64,000 nt of DNA, taken from NCBI RefSeq assembly GCF_022437945.1, contig NZ_CP092535.1:992001-1056000 (forward strand), written 5' to 3'. Shown in pieces: positions 9,534 to 19,649 of this stretch. The notes beneath the pieces are model-generated. The model was given only the letters and a program-made list of their open reading frames with translations, was not told where the DNA came from and did no database searches. Both the position numbers and the translations under genes were made by a program. Position 1 is the first letter of the stretch; every line of letters starts with the position of its first letter. Source of the stretch: Nocardioides sp. TF02-7 (lineage in GTDB: Bacteria > Actinomycetota > Actinomycetes > Propionibacteriales > Nocardioidaceae).

Positions 9534-10454
9534 TCAGGCGACGCGGCGCTGCGCGGCGGCGATCGCCTCGGCGATCTGGCCGTAGAACGCGTCGGGGTCG
9601 ACCCGCAGGCCGAGGAGCGGGACGCGGAGGACGGTGTCGCCGGCGAGGGCGAGGGAGTTCTGGCGGAGCGCGTCGCCGACGACGTTCTCGGCCCACGTGT
9701 GGTGGATGCCGTCGATCTCCACGACGAGCCGGAGGTCGGGCCAGTGCAGGTCGAGGTAGTAGCGCCCGCGGCGGTCGCGTCGCAGCGCCTGCTGGCTTGG
9801 TGGCGGCAGGCCGCGGCGACGGAGCTCGCGCACGACGTCGATCTCCCCCAGCGACCGGCCCCCGTCGAGGAGGTCGTCGACGGTCGCCTGGACGAGGAGG
9901 CGCCGCTTGTCGCGGCGGATCCGCAGCGCCTCGCGGGCGAGGTCGGCCGGCCGGGCGAGGCCCTGCTGCACCACGAGGGTCAGGACGTACGTCGCCTGGC
10001 GGTCGGTCCGCGCCCACAACGCCTCCCGCACCGCGGCGACCGCCGGCCGGGTGCGCGGGATGCCGGAGCCCACCTCGTCGTCGCGCGACCAGCGGCGGGT
10101 CTGCCGGATGTCGTAGCGGCTGCTGCTGCGCACCCGCGCGCCGCGAGGCACCGACACCCGGATCCGGGCGACGTCGTAGCGCTGCAACCCCGAGGCGACC
10201 AGCGACGCCGCGCCGTCGAGCTGAGCACGCGGCCCGCCGGAGAAGACCGCCGCCCAGCGGTGGCCCTCGTCGGAGACCGCGCCGTTGTGGAGCACCACCG
10301 CCTGGTCGCCGATCAGCTGCCACCGACCCGCACGGACCTGGCTGCGCACCTCGTACCGGGTGACGCCCAGCCCGTAGAGCTGCCGGCGCGACACGACACC
10401 GCCCTGCCGCCGCGCGAGGGCGCGGGCCCGGCGGAGACGAAGCGGGTCGGTCAT
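9534..10454 (-). CDS. AbiEi-like HTH plus DUF559 (VSR-like) endonuclease domain protein
   Basis: The 306-aa protein begins MTDPLRLRRARALARRQGG with an N-terminal winged-helix region (VVSRRQLYGLGVTRYEVRSQ, VRAGRWQLIGDQAVV) like the AbiEi antitoxin domain. Its C-terminal 90 residues match DUF559/VSR-like nucleases: RYYLDLHWPDLRLVVEIDG carries the D...E pattern and is followed by HHTWAEN. Proteins of this make-up are abundant, usually solitary, in Nocardioides and relatives. No toxin partner is adjacent here, so a type IV toxin-antitoxin role is doubtful. The biological role is unknown. Confidence 0.8.
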   Translation of the reverse strand: MTDPLRLRRARALARRQGGVVSRRQLYGLGVTRYEVRSQVRAGRWQLIGDQAVVLHNGAVSDEGHRWAAVFSGGPRAQLDGAASLVASGLQRYDVARIRVSVPRGARVRSSSRYDIRQTRRWSRDDEVGSGIPRTRPAVAAVREALWARTDRQATYVLTLVVQQGLARPADLAREALRIRRDKRRLLVQATVDDLLDGGRSLGEIDVVRELRRRGLPPPSQQALRRDRRGRYYLDLHWPDLRLVVEIDGIHHTWAENVVGDALRQNSLALAGDTVLRVPLLGLRVDPDAFYGQIAEAIAAAQRRVA

Positions 10455-10605
10455 GGGAGCAGCGTGGGACGGACCGACCACCCGGTTCAACGGCTCCGAC
10501 CGTTCTCCACAGGCTGCGATCGACGCTGGCCGGGCGGGGCGGAGGCGCGGTACTTTCAGGTCCTCGCCACCGGGTCCGGGCGAGGAAGCATCTCGGGAGG
10601 CCTGC

Positions 10606-11188
10606 ATGGGGTCACCACCCCGCCGACCAGCCGCCGCAGCCGCCGCTGCGGTGCTCACGCTCGCGCTCGTCGCCTGCGACGACGAGCCCGAACCCACACC
10701 CGAACCCACCGCGCCGTCGAGCACCGCGGTGTCGGAGACGAGTACGCCGACCGAGCCGACGCCCACGGGACCGGTCGAGCCGACGCTGCCGGCTGCGGCC
10801 GAGGAGGCGACGAAGGCGGGGGCCGAGGCGTTCGTGGAGTACTACGTCGCGCTCATCAACTATGCGCAGAAGACCGGCGATGTCGCGACGCTGACCGATA
10901 TAGCAGAGCCGGCGTGCGAGGGGTGTCGTGCCGGAACTGACTCGATCGCTGAGATCTATCGCCGTGGCGGACGGATCACCGGAGGTGCGTACGAAGTCAG
11001 ACGCCTGGAGACGTCGAGGGCCACGAAGGAGTCGTGGACGGTCATCGCCCACCTGCGCGTTGGGGATCAGACTGTGCGGGGGAGCCGGCGATCTGGACCA
11101 GACCTACCCCGGTGGACGCAGCAAGCTGCTATTCGGCACCTGGCATCGAGCGGGCCGATGGACCGTTTCCACCTTGGAGACACCGTGA
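10606..11188 (+). CDS. DUF6318-type lipoprotein (frameshifted)
   Basis: The ATG at 10606 gives a signal peptide with lipobox (AVLTLALVACDDEPEP) and a Pro/Thr-rich linker, then a domain with AEAFVEYYVALINYAQKTGD and EPACEGCRAGTDSI, the two-cysteine pattern of DUF6318. The end (GGRSKLLFGTWHRAGRWTV) is in another frame; removing one G from 11078-11082 joins them as 193 aa. As read, the first frame would run on into the next gene and give a false 499-codon fusion. The stop overlaps the next start as GTGA (11185-11188), so the two genes are translationally coupled. It is an outer-face lipoprotein of unknown function. Confidence 0.8.
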
Positions 11189-11952
11189 TTGCAAGCCTGG
11201 CGATCGTGGCTCTCGGGCTCGTCATGAACGCGTCGTCTGCGGACGACACAGATGTCGATACGCAGGCTGGCGACGGCCAGTTCGTGACGGAAGTTCGCCA
11301 CGAAACCGAAACCTCCGACGGTGGGCGTTTCTCGTCGACGTCGGAGCCCGCGGGCACGTATCACCAGGCGCCAGCGTGCGAAGGGATATGCACCGGGGAA
11401 CTGACGTGTCCGGACGGGACCTTTGAGACGCGGTCTTGGCTGGAGGGACCGAACGGCGAGGTGCTGTCGGAGTCGTATTGGTGTCCGACCGAAACAACCC
11501 CTGTCGAAGTGACGACCACCATGATCGCCAACGCCCTTCGCCGCGTCCCTCTCCCGCCGTCAGAGCTCACCATCCAGCCGCCCGGCGGCCAGACCCTCGT
11601 CAACTTCCGCACCAACTTCTTCACCGAGGAGCGCACCCTGCGCCGCACGGTGCGCCTCCTCGGGCAGCGCGTGGACCTGCGGATCGAGCCGCATTCCTAC
11701 ACCTGGCACTTCGGGGACGGGGAGTCGGTGACGACGGAAGAGCCGGGGGCGCCTTATCCCCGGCTGCGGATCACCCACTCCTACCTCCGCACCGGCGACT
11801 ACGCGCCGTCGCTCGACACGACCTGGGTCGCGGACTTCCGGGTCGGCGGCGGTGCGTGGCGGCCGGTGCCGGGGAGCGTGACGATCGCCGGGGCGCCGGT
11901 GACCCTCGAGGCGATCGAGGCGCGGCCCACGCTCGTCGGCTACGGCGGCTGA
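11185..11952 (+). CDS. Secreted or anchored protein with PKD-like domain
   Basis: GTG at 11185 lies 5 bases after GGAG and overlaps the stop of the DUF6318 gene. Of 255 aa, the first 20 (VIASLAIVALGLVMNASSAD) form a signal peptide or anchor. A Cys-containing middle (APACEGICTGELTCPDG) follows, and the C-terminal half holds a PKD-like fold: YTWHFGDGESVTTEEPGAPYP with ITHSYLRTGDYAPSLDTTW. PKD modules mediate protein or carbohydrate contacts outside the cell. It forms an operon with the DUF6318 lipoprotein, a pairing common in Nocardioidaceae. Function unknown. Confidence 0.8.
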   Translation: MIASLAIVALGLVMNASSADDTDVDTQAGDGQFVTEVRHETETSDGGRFSSTSEPAGTYHQAPACEGICTGELTCPDGTFETRSWLEGPNGEVLSESYWCPTETTPVEVTTTMIANALRRVPLPPSELTIQPPGGQTLVNFRTNFFTEERTLRRTVRLLGQRVDLRIEPHSYTWHFGDGESVTTEEPGAPYPRLRITHSYLRTGDYAPSLDTTWVADFRVGGGAWRPVPGSVTIAGAPVTLEAIEARPTLVGYGG

Positions 11953-12000
11953 CGACCAGGCACGCCAACCCGCCATCGAGCCGCCTCCCGAAAACGGCGC

Positions 12001-12035
12001 GAGGGGCGGGCCTGTGGGTGGCAGGTCCGCCCCTC
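12001..12035. terminator. Hairpin between PKD and LysM genes
   Basis: gaggggcgg (12001-12009) pairs with ccgcccctc (12027-12035) and the stem extends with minor bulges. It lies between two convergent genes and probably terminates both. Confidence 0.6.
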
Positions 12036-12111
12036 GTCTTCCCCAGTGGGCCCGGGCAGTGGGCCCCTGTCGTCCGCCGGGGTCGAAGCGGCGGACGAAG
12101 TGTGCGGCGAC

Positions 12112-12492
12112 CTACTCGGTCGGGACGCGGAGCTCCTGGCCGGCGTAGACCATGCCGGAGTCGAGGCTGTTCATCTCCTGGATGCGCTCGACGACGTCAC
12201 CGACGTCGCCCTCACCGGTGTCGGCGGCGACGTCGGACGCGATCGCCCAGAGGGTGTCGCCGGGCGCGACCGTCACGAGCTCGGCCTTCGACTCGCCGGC
12301 CTCCTGGCTCGCCACCGACCCCGACGCGAACCACACGCCGAGCGCGAACGCGACCAGCACGCCGAGCGCGAACACCACGACCCGGCCGCGGCGGGTGAGC
12401 CGGACGCCGGCCGACGGGCGGCGGGTGCTCGGGCGGGCTGCGGCGCGGGCAGTCCGGACGGCGGTGCGCGGGGCGAGGGTGGTGGTGCTCAT
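12112..12492 (-). CDS. LysM-domain membrane protein, probable SOS-induced division suppressor
   Basis: The 126-aa protein has a basic N-terminus, one membrane helix (about 38-58, VVVFALGVLVAFALGVWFA) and a C-terminal LysM domain (VTVAPGDTLWAIASDVA ... MVYAGQELRVP) that would bind peptidoglycan. In Mycobacterium (Rv2719c/ChiZ) and Corynebacterium (DivS), comparable small proteins encoded next to lexA are induced by DNA damage and delay division. Here lexA lies 1.6 kb away, with one secreted-protein gene between. SOS-box-like sites upstream (12615-12671) support the same regulation. The role in division is inferred from that homology and context. Confidence 0.8.
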   Translation of the reverse strand: MSTTTLAPRTAVRTARAAARPSTRRPSAGVRLTRRGRVVVFALGVLVAFALGVWFASGSVASQEAGESKAELVTVAPGDTLWAIASDVAADTGEGDVGDVVERIQEMNSLDSGMVYAGQELRVPTE

Positions 12493-12614
12493 CGTGACCT
12501 CCGGGGGAAGTGGCTCCAGCGGAGCCCTGGGTCGTTGTCGTGTTCGGCCCGATGTCTACCGAGACCCTCCGACGCAACCGGCCACAACCGGCGCGGAGTC
12601 GATCAGACGTTCGA

Positions 12615-12671
12615 TCGAACACGTGTACGAGGCTAGATCACGTGTTCGAACAGATCAAGGACCTGTTCGAA
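12615..12671 (-). promoter_or_regulatory. SOS boxes upstream of LysM gene
   Basis: 12615-12630 (tcgaacacgtgtacga) matches the mycobacterial-type LexA site TCGAAC-N4-GTTCGA at 11 of 12 positions. Further TTCGAACAG (12645-12653) and its inverse CTGTTCGAA (12663-12671) form a 9-bp dyad with a 9-bp spacer. The cluster sits 120-180 bp upstream of the LysM start. Confidence 0.65.
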
Positions 12672-12699
12672 AATCCGTTCGAGCGTGTCGCCGCGCGGC

Positions 12700-13943
12700 T
12701 CAGCGCGTCCGGAACCGCCACCCGGTCGGCCGGAGCGTGTTGCCGGCGAGGTCCTTCGGGAGCGCCGTGACGACGACCCGGTAGGCCGTGCGCGCCCTCA
12801 GCCGCCGCTTCGGGTCGAGGATCGCCCGGTAGGTGCGGCCGCGACGCACGTAGCGCACCGTGGCGGCGACCCTCTTCCTCCCCTGCAGCAGCTGCACCGC
12901 CGGCTTCCCCCGCCGGACGACCAGCGCCTTCTGCATCGGCTCGCTGAAGAACAGGGTCACGTTCGCGGTGCGCGACACCCGACGCCCGGTCGGCGCCTTC
13001 CGCCGCACCCGCGGGCGCACGGTGTCGACCTGCCAGGTGTACGACGCCGACGCGGTGTTCTTGGCGGCGTCCTCGACGGTGACCACGAAGGTGTGCCGCC
13101 CATTCCGAACCCGGATGCTCTGGCACGGGATCTCCTCGCCGTCGAGCGAGCAGGACTTGACCGCACCGTCCGTCCAGTACCCGAACACCGGGGTGGTCTC
13201 GGTGGAGTACCGGGCCGGCCGATCCTCGAACCGGACGGTGGGCGGCACCCGGTCGTAGGTCCAGGCGACCGCTGTCGGCTCGGAGCGGTTGCCGTAGAAG
13301 TCCTCAGCCAGCACCCAGAGCAGGTGCTCCCCGTCGGGCAGCGTGTCGGTGACCGTGTGGCCCAGCACGGAGGGGTCCTCGTGCCGGCACGGCACGAAGC
13401 TGTCCCCCGCCGGGGCGCCCCCCTGGACCGGGCCGACGGCGCAGCGGAACTCGTGGAAGGTGGCGTCCTCATCGTGCACCGTCGGGTCGGCGAAGACGAA
13501 GGACGGGGGCCGGTTCACCGGGCCCGCCGGCCCGTCCTCGACGACCGGCGCTTTCGGCGGGTCCGGGTCGACGAACTCCGCCGTCAAGTCCACCCCTCCG
13601 GCCGGCACGACGAAGCTGCAGTTCTCGCCCGCCCAGGTCGTTTCGCCCCCGGCCTCGACGCAGGGCACCGCGCCGCCCGCGCTCCTCCAGCCCGCGAAGT
13701 CGTAGTCACTGTCGGGCTCCGCGCGGTAGGAGACGCTCTCGCCGGGGTCGGCCTCCAGCTCCTCGCACAGCCGCGGCTCCTGGTCCCGCTCGCCGTGACA
13801 CTCGGTGCCGTCGTCGGCGAAGACGCTGCCCCCGGGGTGACCGTGATCCCGACCGGGGCGGCGTGCGCCGGGCCGGCGACGGTCAGCACCGAGAGCACGA
13901 GCGCGGCCACGACCACGCCGATGCCGGCGGACCTCCGCAGCAT
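12700..13943 (-). CDS. Secreted protein with bacterial Ig-like domains (frameshifted)
   Basis: The ATG at 13943 follows GGGAGGGG and opens a signal peptide (MLRRSAGIGVVVAALVLSV ... GPAHA, cleavage near residue 32). The mature part has Cys-rich modules (CVEAGGETTWAGENCSF), two Ig-like repeats (DGEHLLWVLAEDFYGNRSEP, NGRHTFVVTVEDAAKNTAS) and a C-terminal Big_5-like domain (RTANVTLFFSEPMQKALV ... TALPKDLAGNTL). The frame breaks at the C5/G4 junction 13829-13837. This is one of the few breaks that needs an added base, giving 414 aa. It is an extracellular protein, perhaps adhesive, inserted between lexA and the LysM gene, which are neighbours in other actinobacteria. Confidence 0.75.
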
Positions 13944-14060
13944 GAGCACCCCTCCCGAGTCGTCGGCCGAGCAGGACCGGGCCTGTCTAACAGAACGCCC
14001 CAGCAACGCTCGGGGTAACAGCAGGAGGCCTTCCCACATCCGACAGTCCGACACGCCCGT

Positions 14061-14076
14061 TCGAACAGATGTTTGA
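14061..14076 (+). promoter_or_regulatory. SOS box upstream of lexA
   Basis: tcgaacagatgtttga matches TCGAAC-N4-GTTCGA at 11 of 12 positions, 31 bp before the lexA start. A further half-site (ttcgaacag) follows at 14078-14086. This indicates LexA autorepression. Confidence 0.8.
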
Positions 14077-14107
14077 TTCGAACAGGTGATCGGGCTACCG
14101 TCGCCCC

Positions 14108-14821
14108 ATGGCGGACAAGAAGGTCAGCGAACTGCCGGACGGCCCCCCGGACGCGACCGGGCTCACCCCGCGGCAGCAGCGGGTGCTGCAGAACATCAAG
14201 GACAGCATCGAGCAGCGCGGCTACCCGCCGAGCATGCGGGAGATCGGCCAGGCCGTCGGCCTGACCAGCACCTCCAGCGTCGCCCACCAGCTGCGCGTCC
14301 TCGAGGAGAAGGGCTACCTCAAGCGCGACCCCAAGCGGCCGCGGGCGCTCGAGGTGTTCCTGCCCGAGATCATGCGGGCCCGCCAGTCGATCGGCGCCGC
14401 CGAGGAGACGACGTACGACGAGACCGGGATCGGCGACGCCGCGCCGGTGCCGACCAACGTGCCGGTCGTCGGCCGGATCGCTGCCGGTGGCCCGATCCTC
14501 GCCGAGGAGCGCATCGAGGACGTCTTCCCGCTCCCCCGCCAGCTCGTCGGCGACGGGCAGCTGTTCCTGCTCGAGGTCTCCGGCGAGTCGATGATCGACG
14601 CCGCGATCTGCGACGGCGACTACGTCGTGATCCGCCAGCAGCCGACCGCCGAGAACGGCGAGATCGTCGCCGCGATGATCGACGGCGAGGCCACCGTCAA
14701 GACCTTCCAGCGCAAGGACGGCAAGGTCTGGCTGCTGCCGCACAACGACGCGTTCGAGCCGATCGACGGCACCAACGCGACCGTGCTCGGCAAGGTGACG
14801 GCGGTCCTGCGGCGGGTCTGA
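14108..14821 (+). CDS. lexA: SOS repressor LexA
   Basis: LexA represses DNA-damage genes until RecA filaments trigger its self-cleavage. The 237-aa protein has an N-terminal winged helix ([36 protein letters not shown]), an acidic linker and a C-terminal peptidase S24 domain. The cleavage site is Ala126-Gly127 (GRIAAGGPI); the catalytic dyad is Ser161 (VSGESMID) and Lys198 (EATVKTF). It is intact, with an SOS box 31 bp upstream. The LysM gene and its own SOS boxes lie on the other strand beyond the Ig-like gene. Confidence 0.97.
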   Translation: MADKKVSELPDGPPDATGLTPRQQRVLQNIKDSIEQRGYPPSMREIGQAVGLTSTSSVAHQLRVLEEKGYLKRDPKRPRALEVFLPEIMRARQSIGAAEETTYDETGIGDAAPVPTNVPVVGRIAAGGPILAEERIEDVFPLPRQLVGDGQLFLLEVSGESMIDAAICDGDYVVIRQQPTAENGEIVAAMIDGEATVKTFQRKDGKVWLLPHNDAFEPIDGTNATVLGKVTAVLRRV

Positions 14822-14887
14822 TCCCGCCCCACGGGGGCTGTGGACGACGATGTGGCGCCGTCGGCGTGACCGCATAGGCTCGCGGCC

Positions 14888-16597
14888 ATGCCTCGGGCTC
14901 TCCTGATCCGCCTCCTGCCCGCCACCGTCGCGTCGCTGATGGCGGCGACCCTGCTGACGGCGGCCCCGGGCGGCCCGGCCACCCCCCGCCGCGGCAGCGC
15001 CCGCCACAGCCGGCGACACCACCGACCCCAGCAACCCGGCGCCGGTGGCCGAGGAGGCGCTCGAGGTCGTCGAGGACCTCCTCGACGACACCGCCACCAC
15101 CCTGCAGCAGCCCACGCCGACGACGCCCGCGACCCGCGAGGACCTCACGCTCGCGCTGCGCGACCTCGCCCTCGTGCAGGACCAGCTGCCCCCGGCCGAG
15201 CGGCGACAGGCGGCGGCCTACCTCGCCCGCCCCACCGACCCGCCGGACCCGAGCGTGCCCGACCACCAGCAGGACCCGACGTACGACGGCCCGTCGAGCG
15301 CCGTCTGCTCCGCGGTCGTGTGCGTCCACTACGTCCGCAAGGGCGTCGACCCCCCGCCACGGCGTGCCGCGCGGCGACGACGGCACGCCCTACGGCACGG
15401 CCGGCAACCAGGTGCCCGACTACGTCGACCTGGTGCTCGCCGAGCTGACCCGCATCCACCGCAAGTACGTCGCCGCCGGCTACGACGCGCCGCTGCCCGA
15501 CGACGGGATCGGCGTCGGCGCCCCCGACGGGCCGCACGCCGACAAGACCGACGTCTACCTCGCCGACATCGGCGGCAACGGCATCTACGGCTACTGCACC
15601 ACCGACGACGAGGACGCCGGCCGCTGGAACAAGCACATCGGCGTCCACGCCTACTGCGTGCTCGACAACGACTACCGCACCGGCCAGTTCCCGTTCCACA
15701 CGCCGCGGCAGAACCTGCAGGTCACCGCGGCTCACGAGTACTTCCACGCCATCCAGTTCGGCTACGACATCGCCGAGGACGGCTGGTTCATGGAGGCCAC
15801 CGCCACCTGGGCCGAGGACGAGCTCTACGACGCTGTCGACGACAACGTCTCCTACCTCGCCCGCGGCCCGATCGGCCGGCCGCAGCAGCCGCTCGACTCC
15901 TTCCGCGGCCTCTACCACTACGGCGCCTGGATCTTCTTCCGCCACCTCACCGAGCGCTACTCCGCCAAGCAGGGCCCGCTCCCCCGCCTGGTGCGCGAGA
16001 TGTGGGACCTCGCCCGCGGCGACGGCCAGAACCTCTACTCGCTGCACGCCATCAACCGCGCCCTGACCCGGCGCGACACCACGCTGCGCCAGCAGTTCGT
16101 CCGGTTCGCGACGAAGAACCGGCGCGCGCGGCAGGCCTACGCCGAGGGCCGGGCCAACCGGTATCCCTTCACCAAGCTGGCCGGCCGCGCCGTCCTCACC
16201 CCCCGGCGCCCCGAGCGCACGGGCCGTCGCGCGGCTCGACCACCTGACCAGCCGCACCCACCGGTTCCTGCCGGGCCAGAGGCTCGGCAAGGGCCGCTTC
16301 CTGCGGCTGCAGCTCGACCTGCCCCGCGCCGCACGCGGCGGTGCGGCGACCTACACCGTCAAGCGCACCGGTCGCGCCCCGGTCACCCGGCAGGTCCGGC
16401 TCGGCCCGAAGGGCAACAAGGTCATCGGCGGCAAGCGGATCCCCTTCACCCGCGGCCGCGTGCAGTGGGTCGAGGTCACCCTCGTCAACGCCAGCCGCCG
16501 CTACGACTGCAACTCCGGCTTCGGTCGCGGCCGCACCTGCCGCGGCCGGGCGCTCGACGACAACCGGCGGTTCGTGCTCCGGGCGACCGTCAGGTGA
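14888..16597 (+). CDS. Secreted MXAN_6640-type metalloprotease (three frameshifts)
   Basis: Frame-corrected, this is a 568-aa protein with a signal peptide (MPRALLIRLLPATVASLMAA ... TLLTAAPG). The catalytic core carries a gluzincin-like zinc site HEYFHAIQ followed by WFMEATATWAED, whose Glu would be the third ligand; this is the pattern of the MXAN_6640 family of putative metalloproteases. A basic C-terminal domain (GKGRFLRLQLDLPRAARGGA) may bind the cell surface. Three C6 runs (14982-14987, 15350-15355, 16199-16204) each carry one base too many; removing one C at each restores a continuous frame. The true stop is TGA 16595-16597, inside the arm of a hairpin. It starts 66 bp after lexA, but I see no SOS link. 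Confidence 0.75.
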
Positions 16598-16647
16598 GGT
16601 CGTCAGGGTGAGAGTGACCTATGCATCACTCTCACCCTGACGACCTC
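16596..16647. terminator. 22-bp perfect hairpin filling a convergent gap
   Basis: Arms 16596-16617 and 16626-16647 are perfectly complementary around an 8-base loop (cctatgca). The left arm starts within the stop codon of the protease gene and the right arm ends 4 bp before the stop of the hydrolase gene. It is a bidirectional terminator without T-tract. Confidence 0.8.
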
Positions 16648-16651
16648 CGGT

Positions 16652-17287
16652 TCAGAGGGCGCGGAGGTACGCCGCCAGCTCTGCGGGCCGGCTGAGCGCG
16701 TTGAGGTGCCCGCCCGGCACCACGTCGACCTCGATGCCGAGCCGCTCCTTCGCCACCCGGCGCTGGAACTCCACGGGGAACAGCCGGTCGTCGGCCCCGA
16801 CCACCACCCGGGTGGGCACGTCGGGCCACCGGGTCAGCGGCCACGGCTCCTCGAACGGCGTCCCCGACTGGTCGACCGGGTCGGCGGCGAACGCCTCAGC
16901 CGTGATCTCCGGCGGCACGTCGTGGAAGAACGTCTCGCGCTCGTCGAACGGCCCGATCATCGCGGCCGCCTGGTCGGTGGCCTCCCACCACTCGCCGCCG
17001 GTCTCCCCGGGCTTCGCGATCATCGGGTTGAGCAGCACCAGGTGCCGCACGTCGAGCCGGTCGCAGAGCAGCGGGCCGGTCAGCGCGCCCATCGACTGGG
17101 CGACGACGACGTAGCCGTCGGGCGGCGGCTCACCCGCCGCGTCGACCAGCACGTCGACGTAGTCGTGCAGGCCGGCGGTCTCGTCGGCGGCGGGCAGGTC
17201 CGGCGCCACCGCGTCGTCGAGCAGCGGGACCACCCGGTGGAAGATCCAGCCCTGACCGCCGGCGCCGGGCACGAAGAGGTAGCGCAT
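16652..17287 (-). CDS. Alpha/beta-fold hydrolase
   Basis: The 211-aa protein starts MRYLFVPGAGGQGWIFHRV, with the oxyanion-hole GAGG. The nucleophile is Ser in VVAQSMGAL, the acid Asp in VVVGADDRLFP and the base His in GGHLNAL, so the triad is complete. The short form without a large cap resembles the actinobacterial RsbQ/salicylate-esterase-like hydrolases. The substrate is unknown. It is intact, monocistronic, and convergent with the metalloprotease gene. Confidence 0.85.
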   Translation of the reverse strand: MRYLFVPGAGGQGWIFHRVVPLLDDAVAPDLPAADETAGLHDYVDVLVDAAGEPPPDGYVVVAQSMGALTGPLLCDRLDVRHLVLLNPMIAKPGETGGEWWEATDQAAAMIGPFDERETFFHDVPPEITAEAFAADPVDQSGTPFEEPWPLTRWPDVPTRVVVGADDRLFPVEFQRRVAKERLGIEVDVVPGGHLNALSRPAELAAYLRAL

Positions 17288-17381
17288 GCCGGGAACGACC
17301 CCGCACGCGGCCGGAACTCATCGGCGACTCATCGACGGCTCACCGACGGCCGGTCGCCCCCGTGCGGCGCGGCGCCGCGCC

Positions 17382-19408
17382 TCAGCCCGCGGCCGCGGCC
17401 AGCCGGCCGAGCGCCTTCCGGGCGACCTCGGGGTCGGTGGTGGTCCACATCGGCGGCAGGCTGGCCTTGAGGAAGCTGCCGTAGCGCGCGGTGGCCAGCC
17501 GGGGATCGAGAACGGCGACCACGCCGCGGTCGGCGCTGGTGCGGATCAGCCGGCCGGCGCCCTGGGCCAGCAGGAGTGCGGCGTGGGTGGCGGCGACCTG
17601 CATGAACCCGTTGCCGCCGGCCTGGTCGGCGGCGCGCTGCCGGGCGCTCATCAGCGGGTCGTCGGGGCGCGGGGAACGGGATCCGGTCGATCATCACCAG
17701 CTGGCAGGTGTCGCCCGGGACGTCGAGGCCCTGCCACAGCCCGAGGGTGCCGAACAGGCAGGTGTGGGGGTCGGCGACGAACTGCCGCGCCAGCTCCGGC
17801 AGCTGCGCGTCGCCCTGCGCGAGCGTCGTCAGGTGCGGCAGCTTGGTGCGCACGTGCTCGGCGGCCGTCTCGGCCGCGCGCCGGCTGGAGAACAGGCCGA
17901 GGGTGCGGCCCTCCGCGGCGTCGACCAAGTCGGTGATCTCGTCGAGCTGGGCCGGGCCGAGTCCGTCGCGGCCGGGCGGGGGGGCAGGTGGCGGGCGACG
18001 TAGAGGATGGACTGCCGGCCGTAGTCGAACGGGCTGCCGACGTCGAGGCCGGTCCACGGCTGGGCGTCGTCGCTCTCCGAGCCGCCGGGCGAAGGGGCGG
18101 CCACTCCGACCCGCTCGGACGGCTTGAGGCCGACGCTGGTGGCGAGGGAGGTGAAGTCGCCGCCGAGCATGAGGGTGGCCGACGTCATCACGACGGTCTT
18201 CTCGGCGAGCAGCTTGTCGCGCATCGGGCCCCCACACCTGGAGCGGCGCGACGCAGAGGTGCGGGGGAAGCCGGTCGGTGCCCTCGGTCAGCCAGAGGAC
18301 GTCGGAGTCGGCGCACGCGGCCATCCGCTCGGCGGTGGCGAACAGCTCCTGCACGGCGCCCTTGGCCTGGGTGAGCCCGGCGTCGGGCTCGTCGGACCCT
18401 CCGGAGGAGTCGGCCTTGGGGAACGCCGAGACCAGCGCCCGGGCGGCGTCGCGGACCAGCGCGAGCGCGTCGGCCAGCTCCTCGGGCAGCGCCTCGAACC
18501 GGCCCGGCCGGGCGTCGGCGACCGCCGCCCGCAGCGCGTCGGCCGCGTCGGCCAGGTCGTCGGCCTCCCCGCCGTCGACGTGGCGCTGCGAGCGCCGGGC
18601 GGCGCGCTCGACCTCCGAGGCCCACAGCTCGTCGGTGGCCGCCTGGGTGACCCGGGCGGTCAGCTCGTGCGCCTCGTCGATGACGACGACGTCGTAGTCG
18701 GGGATCATCGGGATGCCCTCGATCGCGTCGATCGCGAGCAGCGAGTGGTTGGTGACGACCAGGTGGGAGCGCTGCGCCTTCTCGCGGGCGCGCTCGGCGA
18801 AGCACTCCTCGCCGAACGGGCACTTGGCGGCCCCGAGGCACTCCCGGGCGGTGACGCTGACCTGCCGCCACTCGCGGTCGGTGTGGCGCGGCGCGGCGTC
18901 CTTCTCGCCGGTGCCCTCGGCGCCGGCCTGCTCCTCGGCCCACTCCCGCAGCTCGAGGACCTTCTTGCCCATCGCCCCCAGCGCGGCCTCGGCCTGGATC
19001 AGCTCGCCCTGGTCGTCGGGCACGCCCTCGCGGACCCGGTGGAGGCAGGCGTAGTTGGAGCGGCCCTTGAGCACGGCGTACGACGTGTCGACACCCTTGC
19101 GGCCCGAGACCGCCTTCGTCAGCCGGGGGGATGTCGCGCTCGACGAGCTGGTGCTGCAGCGCCAGGGTCGCGGTGGCGACGACGACCCGCTCGTCGTGGA
19201 GCAGCGCGGGCACCAGGTAGCCCAGCGACTTGCCGGTGCCGGTGCCGGCCTGGACGAGCAGGTGCTGCTTGCCGGCCATCGCGGACGCCACCGCCTCGGC
19301 CATCGCCACCTGACCGGCACGCTCCTGGCCGCCGAGCGCCTCGACGGCCGCGGCGAGCAGGTCGCGGACCGGTGTGGAGGCGGAGGACTCACCGGGCTGG
19401 TCGGGCAC
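17382..19408 (-). CDS. dinG: DinG/XPD-type ATP-dependent DNA helicase (four frameshifts)
   Basis: This is a superfamily 2, 5'-3' iron-sulfur helicase. From GTG 19408 the parts are Walker A (QAGTGTGKSLGYLVP), the four cluster cysteines (YACLHRV, ARECLGAAKC, GEEC), DEAH box (VVVIDEAHEL), motif III-like VVMTSATLMLGG, and the C-terminal motor (TLGLWQGLDVPG, LAQGAGRLIRTSADRG). These sit in different frames. Breaks fall at G6 19125-19130, C5 18229-18233, G7 17978-17984 and G4 17671-17674. Removing one base from three of them, and two from (or adding one to) the G7 run, gives about 673 aa. In actinobacteria this protein is thought to unwind replication and repair intermediates. No SOS box is evident upstream. 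Confidence 0.9.
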
Positions 19409-19649
19409 CCGAGCACCCTAAGGCAGCCCGCCGACGCGCCGGGGACACCCTCCACAGCGCCGCTCCACCACCGCTCCAGCGCCGCTCCCTCACGCCGCGC
19501 GCCACCCGCCGTTCACACAGCTCCCGGGTTCGTAACACGGCCGACGCCGATGCCGGACCTCCGCGAAACCCGCGCTTCCTACGGTCGCCGGTGCCCGCAG
19601 CGCGCGACTCGGGGCCGCGCACCACTCACCGAGCAGCAAGGAACCGATC

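Noticed and set aside
10606..11952. Single 499-codon DUF6318-PKD fusion protein
   Set aside because: One extra G at 11078-11082 creates it; the corrected DUF6318 frame ends at 11188 with a GTGA overlap to the PKD gene, which has its own ribosome site.
14888..16597. Programmed frameshifting in the metalloprotease gene
   Set aside because: Three breaks all lie in C6 runs like breaks in unrelated essential genes; a shared sequencing cause is simpler.
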